Below, one piece after another: positions 59,594 through 64,000 of a stretch of DNA of 64,000 nt (positions are counted from its first letter, which is position 1; every line of letters starts with the position of its first letter). The notes beneath the pieces were generated by a model. The model made no database searches. It had not been told where the DNA came from and saw only the letters and a program-made list of their open reading frames with translations. Location: NCBI GenBank assembly GCA_035652095.1, contig DASREM010000055.1:186001-250000 (forward strand), read 5' to 3'. The stretch is from DASREM01 sp035652095. GTDB lineage: Bacteria > Acidobacteriota > Terriglobia > Terriglobales > Acidobacteriaceae. A program made the position numbers and the translations under genes.

Positions 59594-59836
59594 TTAAGCT
59601 GCGGCCTTTTTCTTAGCTGCTTTCCACTTTGCCCAACGCAGGCGCTGAGCAGCGGCAATCCGGCGGCGCGCCGCAACCGACATGAATCGCTGCGGACGTA
59701 TCGCGCTGCGGCCGACAGCACGGCCGCCATTGCCACGTTGCAAAGCTGCGATGGCCGATTCAATGGAACTCAACTCCCGTTGCAGCTTACCGCGGGTCGC
59801 TTCTAATTCCTGTAGTATTCCGGTCAGATTTGCCAA
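59594..59836 (-). CDS. Small coiled-coil protein with basic Ala/Lys/Arg tail
   Basis: An 80-residue protein. A TTG at 59836 is preceded by AGGAG; the frame from 59953 overlaps the next gene. Residues 1-33 are a heptad-like helix (L-T-G-I-L-Q-E-L-E-A-T-R-G-K-L-Q and I-E-S-A-I-A-A-L-Q), and the tail after S-V-A-A-R-R-R-I-A-A-A-Q-R-L-R-W is strongly basic with W-A-K-W-K-A-A. It resembles small nucleoid or DNA-bridging proteins I have seen in Acidobacteriota. I do not know its function. It lies 58 bases downstream of a second small basic protein. Confidence 0.65.
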   Translation of the reverse strand: MANLTGILQELEATRGKLQRELSSIESAIAALQRGNGGRAVGRSAIRPQRFMSVAARRRIAAAQRLRWAKWKAAKKKAAA

Positions 59837-59894
59837 TGTGGTCGTCTCCTTGCGAGAGATTCTATACCAGCTTACCCCGGCTTGTCTGAGCGAG

Positions 59895-60107
59895 CTACTT
59901 GCTGGACTTTCTGGGGACCTTGGCACCCTTCTTACGGGCTTCTGACAAGCCAATCGCGATAGCTGGTTTACGGCTCTTCACCTTGCCGCCTTTCCCGCCT
60001 TTACCGGAGCGCAGCGTGCCTTTCTTCTTGCGTCTCATGGCGCTGGCCACAGTTTTTTCCGCCGCTTTTCCGTATTTCCTGCCAGATGATTTCTTTTTAC
60101 TTGGCAT
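59895..60107 (-). CDS. Small Lys-rich protein, DUF6496-like
   Basis: A 70-residue, very basic protein, about one third Lys or Arg. It begins M-P-S-K-K-K-S-S-G-R-K-Y-G-K-A-A and has A-M-R-R-K-K-K-G-T-L-R-S-G-K-G-G in the middle, then A-I-A-I-G-L-S-E-A-R-K-K-G, which fits my memory of DUF6496, short proteins of unknown role and probable nucleic-acid binding. AAGGAGG lies seven bases before the ATG at 60107; an open frame to 60242 was rejected. It lies downstream of the histidine kinase gene on the same strand. Confidence 0.7.
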   Translation of the reverse strand: MPSKKKSSGRKYGKAAEKTVASAMRRKKKGTLRSGKGGKGGKVKSRKPAIAIGLSEARKKGAKVPRKSSK

Positions 60108-60202
60108 TCCTGCCCTCCTTTTTCGCTGTTTAGAAGGCGGACCCGGGTTGGAGGTTGTGCTGGAGAGTTGGACTGAAGTAGACGAACAGCAGACGGCTGC
60201 TG

Positions 60203-61597
60203 CTAGAACATCCTCGACTGCGTTTCTGCCAGAGGCAGCCAAATCTGGAAACGAGTATCACCAGGCTTCGAGGAAACCTGAATATTCCCGCGGTGCTTTC
60301 GGACGATGCGCTGGACTGTATCCAAACCCAGGCCGGTGCCTTCACCGACACCTTTTGTAGTAAAGAAGGGCTCAAAGATATGGGCCTCGACCTCGGGTGA
60401 AATGCCCGGCCCATTGTCACCGATCTCTACAACGACACAGTCGTCCTGCCGATAGGTGCGAACACGCAGTTCGCCTTTTCCATTCATGGCGTCAATAGCG
60501 TTGTCGATAATGTTGGTCCACACTTGATTTAGTTCACTGCCGAATGAATTCACCAGCAAGGGGACTTTCTGGTAATCGCGCTGAACCGTAACTCCATGCT
60601 TCAGTTTGTAATTCAGAATGGTCAACGTGGTTTCCAGGCTCTTGACGACGTCCACGTTCTGAACCGGAGCTTGATCCATAAACGTGTATTCCTTGATGGC
60701 GCGAACCAGGTCTGAGATCCGCGTAGTGCTGCTCTCAATCTCGTTGAGCAGGTCCGCAATCTCGATGGAAGCTCCAATTCTAATCAGGGCGGCGCGCGCG
60801 GTCACGGTGTCGAGATGGGCGAACAGGGAGGTCAGTACTTCTATACTCACGTTCTTTCGGGCCAGGCCGGAAGCCAGCTGCCATAAATCGCTTTGGCCGT
60901 GCCTGCGCAACAGAGAATCAATCTCATCTTCAAGGCTGCTGGCGGTCAGAGCATCGGGCGGAGGATCATGCTGTTCTGTCAGGGAAGCTTCCAGTCTTTC
61001 AATTTCGGCTTTTTGTGCGGCGGTCAATTCCCTGCGGCCCAGTTCGTGGCTGGCATTGCGGATGCGTATCAAAGTTTCACGCAACTGGCTTGCCGCCCGC
61101 CGGGCGGCGGATGCGGGATTGTTCAACTCGTGAGCGAGTCCGGCGGAGAGCTTACCGAGCGATGCCAGGCGCTCGCGCTGTTGCTCGATACGCGTGACTT
61201 CGCGGATGCGGTCCGACATCAGAGCGACAAGGCGTTTGGCCAGTTCCGGCATCTTCTGAATCAGGGCGGTGAATTCTGAGGCGGGAAAGCGAAGTAGCCG
61301 CGTCTGTGTAAGCGCACGGCCGGTGACAGTGGCATTCTTCATGCGAGAGAAAGGCAGCTTGCCAAAGATTTCGCCCGTCCCCATCTCGAACACGACGGTT
61401 TCACCGCTCAGTTCGCCGCGGCCTTGTACCTGCCCTTCCATGATGACGAACATCGCTTCTGCGGGCTCGTGCTGGCGCACGAACACATCGCCGGGCGCAA
61501 GAAGAAGTTCACGAGACTGGCTAAGGAACCAGGAAATCTGGTCTTCCGGCAGATCGGCAAATGCCGGAACGCGCAACAGTTCTGAATTTTCGATCAT
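60203..61597 (-). CDS. Sensor histidine kinase with N-terminal cyclic-nucleotide-binding domain
   Basis: A 464-residue soluble kinase. Residues 15-125 form a CRP-like cNMP domain (V-F-V-R-Q-H-E-P-A-E-A-M-F-V-I). The phospho-acceptor is the His in L-A-H-E-L-N-N-P-A near residue 156, followed by a long helical region and an HATPase domain with the N box (Q-V-W-T-N-I-I-D-N-A-I-D), G1 D-N-G-P-G-I and G2 G-T-G-L-G-L-D. No membrane segment. It likely senses a nucleotide or redox ligand. Its ATG follows the TAA of the reductase gene by one codon step (TAAATG), so the two are one operon and probably cognate partners. Confidence 0.9.
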   Translation of the reverse strand: MIENSELLRVPAFADLPEDQISWFLSQSRELLLAPGDVFVRQHEPAEAMFVIMEGQVQGRGELSGETVVFEMGTGEIFGKLPFSRMKNATVTGRALTQTRLLRFPASEFTALIQKMPELAKRLVALMSDRIREVTRIEQQRERLASLGKLSAGLAHELNNPASAARRAASQLRETLIRIRNASHELGRRELTAAQKAEIERLEASLTEQHDPPPDALTASSLEDEIDSLLRRHGQSDLWQLASGLARKNVSIEVLTSLFAHLDTVTARAALIRIGASIEIADLLNEIESSTTRISDLVRAIKEYTFMDQAPVQNVDVVKSLETTLTILNYKLKHGVTVQRDYQKVPLLVNSFGSELNQVWTNIIDNAIDAMNGKGELRVRTYRQDDCVVVEIGDNGPGISPEVEAHIFEPFFTTKGVGEGTGLGLDTVQRIVRKHRGNIQVSSKPGDTRFQIWLPLAETQSRMF

Positions 61598-63268
61598 TTA
61601 GACCTTGCTTAGGTACTGATGAATGAATTGCACCGCCACCGAACCCTCGCCGACGCCGGAGGCCACTCGCTTCACCGAACCATGGCGAACATCGCCGACG
61701 GCGAAGATTCCTGGAATGTTCGTTTCCAGCAGAAAAGGGTCGCGGTCAAGTTTCCAGCTGCTGGGACGCTTGCCGTCCTGCAGCAGGTCGGGCCCGGTCA
61801 GCACAAAGCCGCGATAGTCGCGCTCGACCAGCTCTCCCAGCCATTCGGTTCGCGGCAATGCGCCGATGAAGATGAACATCGCGCTCGCCGGCACACGCTC
61901 AACTTTGCCGGTATCGGAACAAAGGACGGAGATTTCTTCCAGGTGCGAATCACCATGCGCCTCGACTACACAGGCGTGCGCCCAAAGAGAGATGTTCGGG
62001 GTCTGCTCGATCTGATCAATCAGATATTGTGACATCGTGGCTGACAGCGAAGCGCCGCGCACCAGAATGACGACGCGGTCGGCATACTTGGCGAAATGCA
62101 TGGCGGCCTGGCCAGCGGAATTGGCGCCTCCCACCACATAAACGAGCTCTCCTTTGCAGGAGATCGCCTCGGTGGCGCCGCCGCCATAGTAGATTCCCGC
62201 GCCTTGCAGGCGATCGACGCCAGGGGCTTCCAGCCTGCGCCACTGCACTCCAGTCGCAATCATCAGCGCATGACAAGAGATCTCATTTCCGTCGGCGAGT
62301 TTAATGATCCGATAGGAGCCCTCCGTGCGCACCCCAACCGCTTCCTGGGGCGCCAGGATTTCGACTCCGAAGCGCTGTGCCTGGACCACGGCGCGGCGGG
62401 CCAGGTCCATGCCACTCAGACCGGTGGGAAAGCCGAGATAGTTTTCAATGCGGGAACTCATTCCCGCCTGGCCACCGGGCGCTTCCCTCTCAATCATGAC
62501 GGTGTGCAAGCCTTCAGAAGCTCCGTACACACCCGCCGCCAAGCCGGCCGGGCCGCCCCCAATAATCGCAAGATCATAGAAAGTAGTTTGCGCGCGGGTC
62601 CTCAATCCGACCTTCTGCGCGACTTCCGCGGGCATGCTTTCGAAAAGCCTGGTGCCATCAGGAAACAGCACAATGGGAATGTTCGCGGCCTCGGGGCCGA
62701 GCGCGTCGAGCAGGCGCTTGGTCTCGGAGTCATTGGCAGAAAGTTCCACATCGATCCACTGGTAAGGGACGCGATTGCGCGCCAGGAAGTCGCGCAGTTC
62801 GTAAGATCGCGGGGACCAGCGCGTTCCCAGGACCCGAATGCCTTCGAACTTGGGCCGGTATGAAGCTTGCCAGTCGTCCAGCAGATCGTCCAGTTGCGGA
62901 TAGAGGTGCTCGGCCGGGGGATCCCAGGGCTTGGTGAAGAAGTAATTGATATTGGCCTCGTTGATGGCGCTGATCGCCGCGTGAGTATCGGCGTATGCGG
63001 TCAGCAACGCGCGCTTGGCTTCGGGATAGATCCTCATGCCTTCCTGAAGGAAATTCACTCCATCCATTCCAGGCATGCGCTGATCAGCGAGCAGAAGGGC
63101 CACACTTTCGTTGCGGAGCTTCAACTGGCGCAGCAGGTCAAGGGCCCCCTGGGGAGAATCGCTGCCCATAACCCGGTACTCTGCGCCGTACTGATTGCGC
63201 AAGTCGCGCTCAATTGCCCGCAAAACATCGGTATCGTCGTCCACACTTAACAAAACTGGTTTGGCCAT
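61598..63268 (-). CDS. Response regulator fused to glutaredoxin-like and thioredoxin-reductase-like domains
   Basis: A 556-residue fusion. Residues 1-125 are a receiver (D-D-D near 11, phospho-Asp D62 in L-A-D-Q-R-M-P-G-M-D-G, Lys in F-F-T-K-P-W). Residues 140-215 resemble a glutaredoxin fold (V-L-G-T-R-W-S-P-R-S-Y-E-L) whose CxxC is replaced by S-P-R-S. Residues 230-550 are a pyridine-nucleotide reductase with FAD (I-G-G-G-P-A-G-L) and NADPH (V-G-G-A-N-S-A-G-Q-A-A) sites. The active C-A-T-C of thioredoxin reductase is absent (G-I-Y-Y-G-G-G-A-T-E-A). It is phosphorylated presumably by the adjacent kinase and alters redox or electron flow. Confidence 0.92.
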   Translation of the reverse strand: MAKPVLLSVDDDTDVLRAIERDLRNQYGAEYRVMGSDSPQGALDLLRQLKLRNESVALLLADQRMPGMDGVNFLQEGMRIYPEAKRALLTAYADTHAAISAINEANINYFFTKPWDPPAEHLYPQLDDLLDDWQASYRPKFEGIRVLGTRWSPRSYELRDFLARNRVPYQWIDVELSANDSETKRLLDALGPEAANIPIVLFPDGTRLFESMPAEVAQKVGLRTRAQTTFYDLAIIGGGPAGLAAGVYGASEGLHTVMIEREAPGGQAGMSSRIENYLGFPTGLSGMDLARRAVVQAQRFGVEILAPQEAVGVRTEGSYRIIKLADGNEISCHALMIATGVQWRRLEAPGVDRLQGAGIYYGGGATEAISCKGELVYVVGGANSAGQAAMHFAKYADRVVILVRGASLSATMSQYLIDQIEQTPNISLWAHACVVEAHGDSHLEEISVLCSDTGKVERVPASAMFIFIGALPRTEWLGELVERDYRGFVLTGPDLLQDGKRPSSWKLDRDPFLLETNIPGIFAVGDVRHGSVKRVASGVGEGSVAVQFIHQYLSKV

Positions 63269-63354
63269 GAATGATCCGACAGAAAACGCTTTTTCCCACG
63301 TGAATACGTTGATTAGATCAAGAAAATCAAAATTGGTCGCTTTAAGTGTTCCAA

Positions 63355-64000
63355 TTAGTTTGGGCGGAGCGGGAGCGTATTCTGACTGGCCGCGAGACGA
63401 TTGGCCTCGGCTTGTTCGGCGGCACCAAGCTGCGTGTTGCCCATCAGCTGATAGATTTCCGCCATGGAACGATGCGGCTCAGGCTCGAGCGGACGCAGCG
63501 CCGCTGCTTCCCGGAGATAGTTGAGCGAATCGGAATACTGCTTGGCGGCCCGGTTCTGCCGTGCCAGGTCGAGAGTGCTCAAGTACAGCAACTGCTCGGT
63601 TGCCGGATCGCCGGCATTCAACTGGTGAGCATGGCGTAGTGCTTCGTGCCCCTCCTTCAACTGTCCCGATTTCAGGAGCACCGACCCATAAAGTGCATTC
63701 AATTGGAACAAGTCAGGCCAGCGTTTCAACGCCGTTTCCAAAGCCGAACGCGCCCGGTCGGACTGGTTCAGTTGGAAGTACGTGAGGGCGAGATTGTATT
63801 GGGTCTGGGGCGAGTGCGGCGCCAGCTCGGCGGCCCGCTGCAGGGGCTTCAATGCGGCCTCGGGCTGGCGGTGCTGGCCATAGAGTGAACCCAGTTCGGT
63901 CAGCTTGTCCGCGTTGTTGTCGTCGTAAAGCTGATCACAGATAGGACGCGCTTCCTCGAGCGGACCAGAGTCCAGTTTCCGCGCGCATTCCAGCCTCACC
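63355..64000 (-). CDS. Tetratricopeptide-repeat protein (N-terminal part cut by window edge)
   Basis: Open to the right edge, at least 214 residues. TPR units recur at about 34-residue steps: A-A-L-K-P-L-Q-R-A-A-E-L-A-P-H, A-R-S-A-L-E-T-A-L-K-R-W-P, G-H-E-A-L-R-H-A-H-Q-L-N-A-G-D and L-R-E-A-A-A-L-R-P-L-E-P. No enzyme or membrane signature is visible in this part; such repeats mediate protein binding. A GTG at 63999 is likely internal, since the frame is still open at the window end. It lies 86 bases upstream of the reductase-kinase pair on the same strand and could be part of that transcript. Confidence 0.85.
   Translation of the reverse strand, partial: VRLECARKLDSGPLEEARPICDQLYDDNNADKLTELGSLYGQHRQPEAALKPLQRAAELAPHSPQTQYNLALTYFQLNQSDRARSALETALKRWPDLFQLNALYGSVLLKSGQLKEGHEALRHAHQLNAGDPATEQLLYLSTLDLARQNRAAKQYSDSLNYLREAAALRPLEPEPHRSMAEIYQLMGNTQLGAAEQAEANRLAASQNTLPLRPN

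Overview
The window is about 60% GC. It looks like a chromosomal stretch from a soil-type Acidobacteriota (class Terriglobia, Koribacter/Sulfotelmatobacter-like). That placement is inference. It rests on secreted FG-GAP and carboxypeptidase-regulatory proteins, a small Lys-rich DUF6496-type protein, a response regulator fused to a thioredoxin-reductase-like protein, and intergenic palindromes of a kind I associate with that group. I see no rRNA, tRNA, CRISPR array, prophage or insertion sequence.

1-12.3 kb: a truncated CrtC/AttH-like lipocalin gene at the left edge, two alpha/beta hydrolases, then a five-gene run of a small membrane protein, bifunctional AdhE, a STAS protein, a WS/DGAT acyltransferase and a GMC oxidoreductase. 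This is a plausible neutral-lipid or wax-ester cluster. A MASE1-PAS-GAF-GGDEF diguanylate cyclase follows. 12.3-28.7 kb: overlapping xerD-xerC, a DUF72 protein, a stand-alone LigD-type polymerase domain, a Tat-exported amidohydrolase, an M16 protease pair, DUF4097, cupin, VOC, O-methyltransferase and radical SAM proteins, and a PP2C/SpoIIE phosphatase.

28.8-34.8 kb: an acetate-assimilation operon read leftward (outer-membrane porin, DUF485 subunit, ActP symporter, acetyl-CoA synthetase). 35.4-46.7 kb: mixed genes including a large amidohydrolase, an Rrf2 regulator, a Tat metallophosphoesterase and MurJ. 47-58.3 kb: large exported proteins (14-repeat FG-GAP, kelch, carboxypeptidase-regulatory, Asp-box) and a phosphodiesterase-TPR fusion. 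58.4-64 kb: rhodanese and TlpA-like proteins, two small basic proteins, and a redox/nucleotide signalling pair (cNMP-binding histidine kinase plus receiver-thioredoxin-reductase fusion). A truncated TPR gene ends the window.

The most striking observation is at 38273-39487. A DUF3179 membrane protein is interrupted by one in-frame TGA exactly where the family carries the first Cys of its CxxC motif. A two-helix hairpin with apical loop GGTCT follows the TGA at once. This has the form of a bacterial SECIS element, so the gene is best read as one selenoprotein with a U-T-L-C redox motif, not as two broken ORFs. Also notable are a dispersed REP-like repeat family, several perfect intergenic hairpins, and a TlpA-like gene whose natural start seems to be a non-ATG codon.
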